Below are positions 6,925 to 13,517 of a stretch of 14,074 nt of DNA, piece after piece. The position numbers and the translations under genes are program-made. The notes below the pieces were generated by a model, which saw only the letters and a list, made by a program, of their open reading frames with translations, had not been told where the DNA came from and did no database searches. This DNA is from CAYFSC01 sp964345695. GTDB taxonomy: Bacteria; Bacteroidota; Rhodothermia; Rhodothermales; Salinibacteraceae. The stretch lies in contig CAYFSC010000077.1 in NCBI GenBank assembly GCA_964345695.1, positions 1-14,074 on the forward strand, written 5' to 3'. Every line of letters begins with the position of its first letter. Position 1 is the first letter of the stretch.

Positions 6925-8340
6925 CTACAGAAGCGACCCAAGCTTCAGGTACGTGCGAATGCCTTCTGGACTGCGGGCCACCTCGAAGCGCGCCACCGTT
7001 CCCTTGTCGGTCCGCAGCCGGAATCCGATCCCGACGTCGTGGCGAATGCCGTGCACGCTGAGGTCCTGGAACTCATTGAAGACGTGCCCGGCATCTGCGA
7101 AGACGGCCATGTCCAGCCAGTGCCACACGTGGCAGCGGAGCTCGGCGTTCACGAGAAAAACGTTGCGGTCGCGGAAGCGATCGCGGGTGTATCCGCGCAG
7201 CGAGCGCGAGCCGCCGATGGTTTGCAGCCGGTAGAAAGGAACTTCCTGGTCGGCAAACGCCTGCGTAAAAGAAGCGAACTGGCGGAACGCGAGTCCATGC
7301 TGTGCCCCCGCTTCGAGAGGAATATATTCCTGCAGGTCGAGCGTGAAGCGCGTGAAGCTGTATGCCTTCGGCCCCAGGTCGCGGTAGTGCGTCGCCTCCG
7401 CCGCTGCGTACACGCCCTGGTTCGCATCGAGCGACAGGGCGCGAAGGCGCCGCTGGGTAGGCGCAAAGCGGCGGCCGTAGCTGCGACTGTACGGCGTATT
7501 GCGCGAATCATACTCCAGAAACCCGCCCGACACGACGTAATCGATGTTGGCGCCAACGCCCGGCAGGTCTCGCTCTGCAAACTGTTGCATTACCTGCGGA
7601 TCGCCGTCGGTCGTGCCGGGACCATATCGGTCGGCGAGGTACGAGACGTGACCGCCCAGCATGGTGTTCGGCCCCAGCGAGCGACCCAGGAGTCCACCCA
7701 CCATCGTCTCATTCAGCCGGTACACCGACTCGGCCGTCTCGTCGGCCCCGGGCCCGATGCCGAAGAACTCTTCCTGCGGCTGGTGAAGAAAGCGGCCGAA
7801 GGTGTAGAAGACCGTGGGCCCATCTTCGATGCCGTAGAGAGCTTTGAACCCGGCGTATCCGTTGATACTCGTAAGCGCCTGCGTCATCGCGAAGCGGCCC
7901 GGCCCTTCCAAGAAGGGAGGCTCGTAGTGGAGCCCGAAGGTAGCCTCGGCGTTGCTCGGGAGCCCGCCGAAGGCCGGTCGGAGGCCGGCAACACCGGTCG
8001 ACGGAATGTCGAGCAGCACCTGAGTGGGCAGGATGATGCTTCGCGTCCGCCCAATGAAGGCATCCACCCGGTCGAAGAAGCCCTTTTCGGGGGGCTCCAT
8101 GGACTGTGCCTTGGCCCGCCGACGCGCGCGCCAATGCTGAGCTCGGGTTGTGGTGTCTGCGGCGGCCCGGGTGGCGCGATCGGGCGACGGGGGTGGATCC
8201 GTCTCGCTCGACGCCGCATGCGTCTGCGCAAAGCAGGCCTCGCCCAGCAGGGGGCTTCCCAGAAGCATGGCCAGGCAGCAGAGCAGCGCGGTCCAGCTCC
8301 GCTCTTCTGAGGAGACCATACAAGGCAGGAGCCGTTTCAT
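6925..8340 (-). CDS. Omp85/surface-antigen (BamA/TamA-like) outer-membrane beta-barrel
   Basis: 471-residue exported protein. The signal peptide has a hydrophobic core at 16-32 and likely cleavage after CFA (residue 38). A Ser/Thr/Ala and then Arg-rich spacer (40-80) precedes the barrel; no POTRA domains are seen, so this is a barrel-only member. Barrel evidence is the alternating aromatic/polar strands, FYTFGRFLHQPQEEFFGIGP (178-197), an EYDSRNTPYSRSYG segment (276-289), and GGSRSLRGYTRDRFRDRNVF (376-395), which holds the conserved RGY motif of the Omp85 lumen loop. The last strands read VFADAGHVF and YLKLGSLL. The start is ATG 8340; MVSSEERS at 8319 or an ATG at 8355 are alternatives. It leads a likely two-gene minus-strand operon with the kinase-like exported protein, so the two may act together in the envelope. 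Confidence 0.88.
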   Translation of the reverse strand: MKRLLPCMVSSEERSWTALLCCLAMLLGSPLLGEACFAQTHAASSETDPPPSPDRATRAAADTTTRAQHWRARRRAKAQSMEPPEKGFFDRVDAFIGRTRSIILPTQVLLDIPSTGVAGLRPAFGGLPSNAEATFGLHYEPPFLEGPGRFAMTQALTSINGYAGFKALYGIEDGPTVFYTFGRFLHQPQEEFFGIGPGADETAESVYRLNETMVGGLLGRSLGPNTMLGGHVSYLADRYGPGTTDGDPQVMQQFAERDLPGVGANIDYVVSGGFLEYDSRNTPYSRSYGRRFAPTQRRLRALSLDANQGVYAAAEATHYRDLGPKAYSFTRFTLDLQEYIPLEAGAQHGLAFRQFASFTQAFADQEVPFYRLQTIGGSRSLRGYTRDRFRDRNVFLVNAELRCHVWHWLDMAVFADAGHVFNEFQDLSVHGIRHDVGIGFRLRTDKGTVARFEVARSPEGIRTYLKLGSLL

Positions 8341-8472
8341 GGGCACCAGATCCATCGAGGAATCAACGCGTGGAGTGTACGTGCACCCTACGAACGAAGC
8401 TGCGTTGGCCGGACGAAATCGGTCCGGATCCGCAGGGACGCCACGGCTCGGGTTCTGCACGATGTGCAGGTC

Positions 8473-8503
8473 CGAACGTAACACTTCTTTTGCTAGAATG
8501 CAA
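8473..8503 (-). promoter_or_regulatory. candidate promoter for the barrel operon
   Basis: Read on the minus strand, TTG (8503-8501) is followed after 20 nt by TACGTTCG (8480-8473). This matches the Bacteroidota form TTG-N19..21-TAnnTTTG with one mismatch. It can equally be read as TTGCAT-N17-TACGTT, a sigma70-like pair. It sits in a local AT-rich patch and would give a leader of roughly 125 nt before ATG 8340. Confidence 0.4.
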
Positions 8504-8583
8504 TTTGCTTGCCACGTCGAACTCGTCACGCCACCTTCCGTACCGCTCCTCCGCGATTCACGGTCTCTCTTCCTTCGTGTGCA

Positions 8584-8685
8584 ATGGACTTCGCCCTGGG
8601 GACACCGCTCTGGTACATTCTGCTTCTGGCCCTCGGCCTTGCCACCGGGGCGCTCATCGCCTGGTACCGCCGCACCGGGTCGTGA
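8584..8685 (+). CDS. 33-residue single-span membrane peptide (hypothetical)
   Basis: Short ORF with ATG at 8584 and TGA at 8683-8685. The peptide starts MDFALGTPLW, has an uninterrupted hydrophobic stretch YILLLALGLATGALIAW (residues 11-27), and ends YRRTGS. This is the layout of a one-span inner-membrane microprotein with a positive (cytoplasmic) C-terminus and a small-residue GxxxG-like face. It is the only plus-strand gene candidate between two minus-strand genes, and the hydrophobic reading occupies exactly the open part of the frame. No upstream in-frame start, Shine-Dalgarno sequence or convincing promoter was seen. A chance ORF cannot be excluded. Confidence 0.45.
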   Translation: MDFALGTPLWYILLLALGLATGALIAWYRRTGS

Positions 8686-8773
8686 CCGGGCGGGCGGTGC
8701 ACGCCGAACGCGATCCGCGGCCTGCTGGCCCCAGATGCAGTTGGACCCGGATGCAACTGTCGGCCCCAAACGC

Positions 8774-8818
8774 AAAACGCCTCTTCGGGATCTGCGTGGT
8801 GCAGACCCCGAAGAGGCG
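8774..8818 (-). terminator. Rho-independent terminator of the ferredoxin gene
   Basis: CGCCTCTTCGGG (8778-8789) and CCCGAAGAGGCG (8807-8818) form a perfect 12-bp stem. It continues, after one mismatch, with a 5-bp inner stem TCTGC/GCAGA and a 5-nt loop. On the minus strand the stem is followed at once by TTTT (complement of 8774-8777). It lies 44 bp past the ferredoxin stop. The plus-strand side lacks a T run, so it is directional. Confidence 0.85.
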
Positions 8819-8862
8819 AGCAGGGACATCGCGGTACTCAGACGGCGAGCTGTAGACGGTTC

Positions 8863-9114
8863 CTAGGGAACGATCTGTTCGTCCTCCGACTCGACAATGA
8901 GCGCATCCACGGGGCACACCGCCGCCGACTCAATCAGCCGGTCTTGGTCGATGTCCGGCGTCGTCTCCTGGAAGTCCACGATGTTGTCTTCCTTAATCTC
9001 GAAGATCTCCGGTGCCACGTTCGTGCAGTTGCCGGAGCCAATGCACATCGTGCGGTCGATGCGCACCGTCACGCCGCTGATTACACGTTCGGGATAGTCC
9101 TCCATGCGTACCAT
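8863..9114 (-). CDS. small single-cluster ferredoxin, three-cysteine ([3Fe-4S]-like)
   Basis: 83-residue soluble electron carrier. The cluster motif is CIGSGNC (24-30) with C67-P68 as the distal ligand (AAVCPVDALIV). The usual CxxCxxCx(n)CP pattern has Ser at position 27 instead of the second Cys, leaving three cysteines. Ferredoxins of this kind (CxxH/A/G/SxxC) commonly hold a [3Fe-4S] cluster, or a [4Fe-4S] with a non-Cys ligand, and often serve cytochrome P450s or other monooxygenases. The acidic tail (ESEDEQ) is typical. The start is ATG 9114 (MVRMEDY) or ATG 9105; the open frame extends to 9186 without homology. It stands alone between the GCS2-CBS gene (177 bp upstream) and its own terminator. 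No reductase or P450 partner is in the window. Confidence 0.92.
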   Translation of the reverse strand: MVRMEDYPERVISGVTVRIDRTMCIGSGNCTNVAPEIFEIKEDNIVDFQETTPDIDQDRLIESAAVCPVDALIVESEDEQIVP

Positions 9115-9291
9115 CTGGAATGTTTGTGACAAGATGCGAGAGGGTGGGCCTCTGGATCTCACGAAGCCCTGCACGTCGCACGGCAAGAACCGTCGCCGCG
9201 TTCCTCGTGCCTGCGTCCCTCGGCGAGCACGTTACATTCGTGCACGGGCTGGGTCGAAGGGCCCCATCCGGCGTCCACGCCGTGCCCGGGG

Positions 9292-11277
9292 TCAAGACGA
9301 TTCAGCTTCATCGGCGTGCGAGGAAAGCACGCCATCGCCGCGGGATCCCCCCCTGTTCTCCTCCTCAAGATCGAGGTGATCGTCGAGCAGATTGCCCGCA
9401 ATCTCGATGAAGTCGCGCTCGGTAATGATGCCCACGAGCCGCCCCTCACGCACCACCGGCAGGGCGCCGATCTGGTGAGATCGCATGAGCTGAACAGCCT
9501 CCAGCGTGGCGGCGTCGGGCGGGACCGAGATCGGGTCTTTCTTCATGATGTCGCACACCGGAATCCCGCCGTAGGGCGTCTCGTGGCTCTCGGCCATGTG
9601 GCGCAGAAGCGTGCGATGGCTGACGAGTCCCACCAGGCCGTGCTGCGCGTCCTCGACCAGAACGTGCCGGATGTGCTGCCAGTCCATCAGGCGGGCGACA
9701 AACTCGACCGACTCCTGCTGGTGCACCGTGAAGATGTCGGTGCTCATGTAGTCCTCCACGGTTGTGTCCTGCATGCCGGTCGTCGCGTAGCCCCCGTTCA
9801 TCGAGGCGAGCGACCACTCGTGAACCGGGCGCCCCTCCTTCTGGCGCTCGATCATGCCGCGGGTGATGGCGCCTAGGCGTTCGGAGCGCGTACCCTGGTC
9901 TTTCAGACGCGCTGCCGACTCGAGCTGCCACTGTGCACCGGTCTGCCGGGACCCGACGCGCTCCTGGATGATGCCGAGGTAGCGGTCCACATCGTCAGCG
10001 TCGATGCCCGAGTCGTGCAGCCCCTCCTCGGCCACGGCCAGAAGCTCCTCAAGGATGAGCTCGTCGGCCGGGCAGCTTCGACCCTCGAGCCACTCGAACT
10101 GCGAGCCGAGGCCGTTGCGGGCGGCCGAGATGAAGTTGTGGCGCGTCGCGTCAAAGTCCATCACCGACGAGATGTCGTCGAACTGGTCGGACAGCCCCGA
10201 GACCAAGCCGTACCAGAACACGGCATTTGCAATCTCGTCGAGGACCGTCGGCCCGGACGGCAGGACGCGGTTCTCGATGCGCAGGTGGGGCTTGCCTTCG
10301 GTGATGCCGTAGCACGCCCGGTTCCACCGGTATACGGTGCCGTTGTGCAGCTGCAGAGCCATGAGGTTGGGCACGCCGCCGTCGTGAAGCACCTGCAGCG
10401 GGTCTTCGTGCAGATCGCTAGTCAGTAGCACCCGGAACCGGGAGATGTCCTCCTTGAAGATCTCGGTGACCGACTCATCGACCCACTGGCTGCCGAAGTG
10501 CACGCGCGGGCTCATCTCGCGCAGATACAGGTTGCTCGAGCGCGTGTCGACCGCCTGCTGAAAAAGCGCGATGCGGGTCTCGCGCCACAGCCGCTTGCCG
10601 AACAGGATCGGCGAGTTGGTCGCCGCTGCCAGGACCGGCGCCGCCACCACCTGCGCGATGTTGTAGAAACGGGGAAACTCTTCCGGCGTCACCTGGAAGT
10701 GGGTCTGGAAGCTCGTGTTGCACCCCTCCAGCATGATGGAGTCGTGCTTGACGAAGAGCTCGTCGATCCCGCGTATCTGGTACTGGCCGGCGCCGCCCCG
10801 AAGCCGCGAGATGGCGTCGTTCAGGGCATAGTACCGCGGCCGGGGCGTCATGTAATCGAGCGCAAAGTCGGACAGATGCGCCGTGGGCAAGATGCCCGTC
10901 ATCGCAATCTCGCCCCCCGCCTCGTTGACGAGGTTGCGCACCGTCTCAATGAGCCCGTTGGTGACCTGCTCCATCTGCGAGAAGCAGTCGCCGCCGTACT
11001 CCAGCGGGTCCATGTTGAACTCAATGTTGAACTTGGTGAGCTCCGTCACGATGCGGTCGTCCGTGTTGCGTTCCAGGACGTCCTCGATGATCGGAGCAGG
11101 GTCGCCGCCGGGGTCTACCATGAAGAGCTCCTGCTCGGCTCCGATGCGCCGAGTGCCACAGTCAAACATGTTTGCCTCCAGCATTTGCTCTAGCGCGCGC
11201 ACATCCTTCAGTAGGTGGTGCGTAAACGCGCGGAGAACTGCAGGATCGGCGTCTTGCTTCACGTTCTGCTCGCCCAT
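9292..11277 (-). CDS. glutamate-cysteine ligase (GCS2)-like enzyme fused to a CBS-domain pair
   Basis: 661 residues. The N-terminal two thirds (about 20-430) belong to the GCS2/carboxylate-amine ligase family. They carry IGAEQELFMVD (45-55), the acidic stretch FNIEFNMDPLEYGG, YMTPRPRYYALNDAI, the loop LEGCNTSFQTHFQV, GKRLWRETRIALFQQAVDTR and LPSGPTVLDEIANAVFWYGL. The acidic residues of the first motif are the expected Mg/ATP ligands. The C-terminus holds two CBS motifs: 502-568 (VEDYMSTDIFTVHQQESV, then HVLVEDAQHGLVGLV) and 571-631 (CDIMKKDPISVPPDAATLEA, then GALPVVREGRLVGIITERD). These usually bind adenine nucleotides. A 30-residue acidic tail follows. It may form gamma-glutamylcysteine or a related gamma-glutamyl amide under energy-charge control; the acceptor substrate is not visible. 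ATG 11277 starts the gene. Confidence 0.9.
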   Translation of the reverse strand: MGEQNVKQDADPAVLRAFTHHLLKDVRALEQMLEANMFDCGTRRIGAEQELFMVDPGGDPAPIIEDVLERNTDDRIVTELTKFNIEFNMDPLEYGGDCFSQMEQVTNGLIETVRNLVNEAGGEIAMTGILPTAHLSDFALDYMTPRPRYYALNDAISRLRGGAGQYQIRGIDELFVKHDSIMLEGCNTSFQTHFQVTPEEFPRFYNIAQVVAAPVLAAATNSPILFGKRLWRETRIALFQQAVDTRSSNLYLREMSPRVHFGSQWVDESVTEIFKEDISRFRVLLTSDLHEDPLQVLHDGGVPNLMALQLHNGTVYRWNRACYGITEGKPHLRIENRVLPSGPTVLDEIANAVFWYGLVSGLSDQFDDISSVMDFDATRHNFISAARNGLGSQFEWLEGRSCPADELILEELLAVAEEGLHDSGIDADDVDRYLGIIQERVGSRQTGAQWQLESAARLKDQGTRSERLGAITRGMIERQKEGRPVHEWSLASMNGGYATTGMQDTTVEDYMSTDIFTVHQQESVEFVARLMDWQHIRHVLVEDAQHGLVGLVSHRTLLRHMAESHETPYGGIPVCDIMKKDPISVPPDAATLEAVQLMRSHQIGALPVVREGRLVGIITERDFIEIAGNLLDDHLDLEEENRGGSRGDGVLSSHADEAESS

Positions 11278-11453
11278 GGATGAGGTTGCTGTCTGGTCAG
11301 AAGAAGGGTGCTGAAAGCGGGAGAGCGCGTGCAGTGCGGCAGGGACCGCTGCAGCGCAGGATGGAGGAATCGGTAGGGGAGGAATCGTGCATGCTGGGCC
11401 GAAGGGGGCGGCACCGCCCTCCGCGCCGGCATCGCACGGGTCGGCTCAATGAC

Positions 11454-11487
11454 TTCGCATGCCGCAACAATTCGCATACCGCAACAA
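11454..11487. repeat. 17-bp tandem direct repeat, one mismatch
   Basis: TTCGCATGCCGCAACAA (11454-11470) is followed without a gap by TTCGCATACCGCAACAA (11471-11487), with 16 of 17 positions identical. It lies 177 bp before the GCS2-CBS start and 172 bp before the TPR start. It could be a two-site operator or a recent slippage duplication. Confidence 0.8.
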
Positions 11488-11542
11488 GAGGCCACATGCA
11501 CGTACGACTACACGTGAGAGCGCCTGTGTTCCGGGCAATCAC

Positions 11543-11572
11543 AACATAGGGAGGATTGTCGAAAGACGTCAA
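11543..11572 (-). promoter_or_regulatory. candidate promoter for the GCS2-CBS gene
   Basis: On the minus strand, TTGACG (11572-11567), an 18-nt spacer and TATGTT (11548-11543) resemble a sigma70-like promoter. The distance to ATG 11277 is about 265 nt, so the leader would be long and would include the 17-bp tandem repeat. This is pattern reading only. Confidence 0.3.
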
Positions 11573-11576
11573 CTTT

Positions 11577-11625
11577 TTGTGAACTCGGGCCCGGGAAACT
11601 CCGGGTTTCGTCTGTCTGTTCACAA
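11577..11625. promoter_or_regulatory. nested inverted repeat upstream of the TPR gene
   Basis: The outer arms TTGTGAAC (11577-11584) and GTTCACAA (11618-11625) are perfect 8-bp inverted copies 33 nt apart. Inside them GAAAC (11595-11599) and GTTTC (11605-11609) form a 5-bp stem with a 5-nt loop. It ends 34 bp before the TPR start codon. It could be an operator with two half-sites or a structured 5' leader. Confidence 0.45.
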
Positions 11626-11659
11626 GGTGCTTGCTTGTTGCCGTGACTCCGCCTCGCTC

Positions 11660-13423
11660 ATGGACGCTCGTCCGATTGCCAGTTGCTGTCTGATCGGTGC
11701 CCTCCTGCTCCTGGGCCTGGGTGGGGGAGGTTTGCCGTCCGCGGCGCACGCACAGTCCCGAGCGCCCGGTCCGCCTGCCCCATCGCTCGACTCCGTACGG
11801 ACCTCGGCGAAGGCCCAGGCGCTGCTCGTCCGCGGTCTCACGCGGGCGTATGTAGACGACCACGAGGCCGCGATCAAGCACTACCAGCAGGCGCTTGAGC
11901 ACACCGCGAACGCACCGGCCATCCTGTCGGCCCTGGCCGACGCGCACGCGGCTCAGGACGATCGGACCTCGGCCCTCTATTACGCCCGCCAGGCCCTCCG
12001 CTACGGGTCGGCGCCGTCGTATGCACTGCAGTTGGCCCGGCTTCAACGCGAGTTCGGAGAACCCGAAGCGGCCGTTTCCACGTACAGAGATCTGCTGGAT
12101 CGCTCCCCCGATCACCGTGCTGCCCTGCGGGCTCTCGCCGAAACCCAGCAGGCCCTTCAGCGGACCTCCGAGGCGCTCCGCACCTACGAACGTCTCGCCA
12201 ACCTTCCGGACCCGTCGCCTCGCGCTCTCCGCACGACAATGCTGGACCTGTATCGCCAGACGGGCGATTCCTCGGGCGTGGAGACGACTCTTCGCGTGCT
12301 CGCTCATGAGGCACCGCGGGCCTCGCAGTACCGCCTCCAACTGGGCCGGTTCTACGCCAACAGCGGTCAGTTGGACCGGGCCATCGACATCTACCAGGAG
12401 CTGGTTCAAGAGCCCGGCGTGCGGACTGCGGCCGCGACGGAGCTTGCGGCGCTCTACCGCAAGACCGGACAGACGCGTCGCGCCGACTCGCTTCTGCAAT
12501 CGCAGGCTCGCATGGCGAGCCGCTCGCCCGACGCACTGGTGAATCGCGCGCAGACCCTCACGGAGTCTGCCGTCTTCGATCGACCGCGTCCCGACTCGGC
12601 CGCTGCACAGCAGGCCGTTCGCCTCCTCCGGCGCGCCCTGGACGCTGCGCCTCGGGATGCCGAGGCGCTCGCGCTGCTGGGCCGGATCCAGTTTCAGACC
12701 CGACAGTACGCCGCTGCCGGCTCGACGCTCACGCGCGCGCTCGACCTGAACCCTCGTGCGCCCGACCGGTGGGCGCAGGCGGCGACGGCCCTCCTTGAAG
12801 CTCGGGACGCGGAGGCCGCGCTCACTGTGGCCGAGGACGGGTTGCTGCTCTTCCCCGGGCAGCCCCCGCTGCTTCGTGCTTCTGCCCGTGCTCTGACGCG
12901 ACAAGGGCGCTTCGATCGGGCGCTCGACCGGCTCCAGGAGGCGCTCTCGCTGCTCGATGCGAACGCGGACGCGACCCGCGCTCAGATACAGGCCGCCATG
13001 GGGCGCATTCATCGCCAGCAGGGCAACGGGGACGCTGCTGACACTGCGTTCGCGAACGCCCTGGATGCGGCCCCTGACGACCCGGTCGTCGCACACCACG
13101 TGGCGTACGACCTGGCCACCCAAAACGTCGACCTGGACCGTGCCCTGGCGCTCGCCGAACGCGCGGTCTCGGCCGATTCGTCCTCCCGCGCCCTTCACGC
13201 CCTCGGCTGGGTGCACCTCCGGCGCGGCACGCCCGCGGCGGCTGCCTCCGCCCTGCGCCGCGCTGCGAAAGACGGCCCCGCCTCCGCGGCGCTCCTTGAG
13301 CACCTGGGGGACGCCTATCGCGCGCTCGGAGACACGTCCCGCGCACGAGCGGCGTGGCAGCGCGCCCTCGACCGCGATCCCGGACGGTCCTCCGTCCAGG
13401 AAAAGCTGGCGGCCCCGGAATGA
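11660..13423 (+). CDS. exported tetratricopeptide-repeat protein
   Basis: 587 residues. A Sec signal peptide (hydrophobic core 8-20, cleavage after AHA at residue 31) precedes an almost wholly helical repeat protein. TPR units are visible throughout, for example AIKHYQQALEHTANAPAILS (71-90), SALYYARQALRYG, AAVSTYRDLLDRSPDHRAAL, FYANSGQLDRAIDIYQELV, LALLGRIQFQTRQYAAAGS and, last, HLGDAYRALGDTSRARAAWQ. The C-terminal block (ALHALGWVHLRRG, then EHLGDAYRALG) resembles the periplasmic TPR proteins encoded just upstream of lolB in Proteobacteria. The start is ATG 11660, because the signal peptide begins there; the frame is open from 11459 with nothing recognisable. It is likely a scaffold in the periplasm or at the outer membrane, acting with the lipoprotein encoded 94 bp downstream. 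Confidence 0.92.
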   Translation: MDARPIASCCLIGALLLLGLGGGGLPSAAHAQSRAPGPPAPSLDSVRTSAKAQALLVRGLTRAYVDDHEAAIKHYQQALEHTANAPAILSALADAHAAQDDRTSALYYARQALRYGSAPSYALQLARLQREFGEPEAAVSTYRDLLDRSPDHRAALRALAETQQALQRTSEALRTYERLANLPDPSPRALRTTMLDLYRQTGDSSGVETTLRVLAHEAPRASQYRLQLGRFYANSGQLDRAIDIYQELVQEPGVRTAAATELAALYRKTGQTRRADSLLQSQARMASRSPDALVNRAQTLTESAVFDRPRPDSAAAQQAVRLLRRALDAAPRDAEALALLGRIQFQTRQYAAAGSTLTRALDLNPRAPDRWAQAATALLEARDAEAALTVAEDGLLLFPGQPPLLRASARALTRQGRFDRALDRLQEALSLLDANADATRAQIQAAMGRIHRQQGNGDAADTAFANALDAAPDDPVVAHHVAYDLATQNVDLDRALALAERAVSADSSSRALHALGWVHLRRGTPAAAASALRRAAKDGPASAALLEHLGDAYRALGDTSRARAAWQRALDRDPGRSSVQEKLAAPE

Positions 13424-13517
13424 ACAGGCGTCTCTTTCCAAGTCCCCAACGTTCCCTCGACGCGCGCCTCAGATCCGTTTCGCTGTTCTCGCTGCCACAC
13501 ATCCCTCCGCCCCTGCC

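Larger units (their letters stand above)
8341..8862. other. 522-bp region between barrel and ferredoxin genes
   Basis: From left to right it holds a GC-rich leader for the barrel gene (8341-8472), a candidate minus-strand promoter (8473-8503), a short plus-strand membrane-peptide ORF (8584-8685), a small 6-bp inverted repeat CAGTTG/CAACTG (8738-8743 and 8754-8759), and a strong terminator hairpin (8778-8818). Longer open frames here have protein-unlike composition and no recognisable motifs. Confidence 0.6.
11278..11659. other. 382-bp divergent intergenic region
   Basis: The region separates the minus-strand GCS2-CBS gene from the plus-strand TPR gene. It holds a 17-bp tandem repeat (11454-11487), a candidate minus-strand promoter (11543-11572) and a nested inverted repeat (11577-11625). 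The open frames across it read as low-complexity basic sequence and look non-coding. Neither flanking ATG has a Shine-Dalgarno sequence. Confidence 0.6.

Noticed and set aside
5933..8310. Two long plus-strand open frames (5933-7234 and 6883-8310) opposite the barrel and exported-protein genes
   Set aside because: They are antisense shadows with no recognisable motifs; the minus-strand readings have signal peptides and family motifs.
8738..8759. CAGTTG/CAACTG inverted repeat as a terminator for the small membrane-peptide ORF
   Set aside because: The stem is only 6 bp with a 10-nt loop and no T run; chance is a sufficient explanation.
9115..9186. N-terminal extension of the ferredoxin to 9186
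   Set aside because: The extra residues have no family similarity; homology and a sensible ATG begin at 9114 or 9105.
11280..11549. 89-codon plus-strand ORF in the divergent region
   Set aside because: Basic, low-complexity translation with no motif; it covers the repeat and the putative control elements.
11297..13441. 714-codon open frame on the minus strand opposite the TPR gene
   Set aside because: It is longer than the real gene, but its translation is Arg/Gly-rich with no domain or signal. It arises from high GC at third positions, while the plus strand has a signal peptide and clear TPRs.
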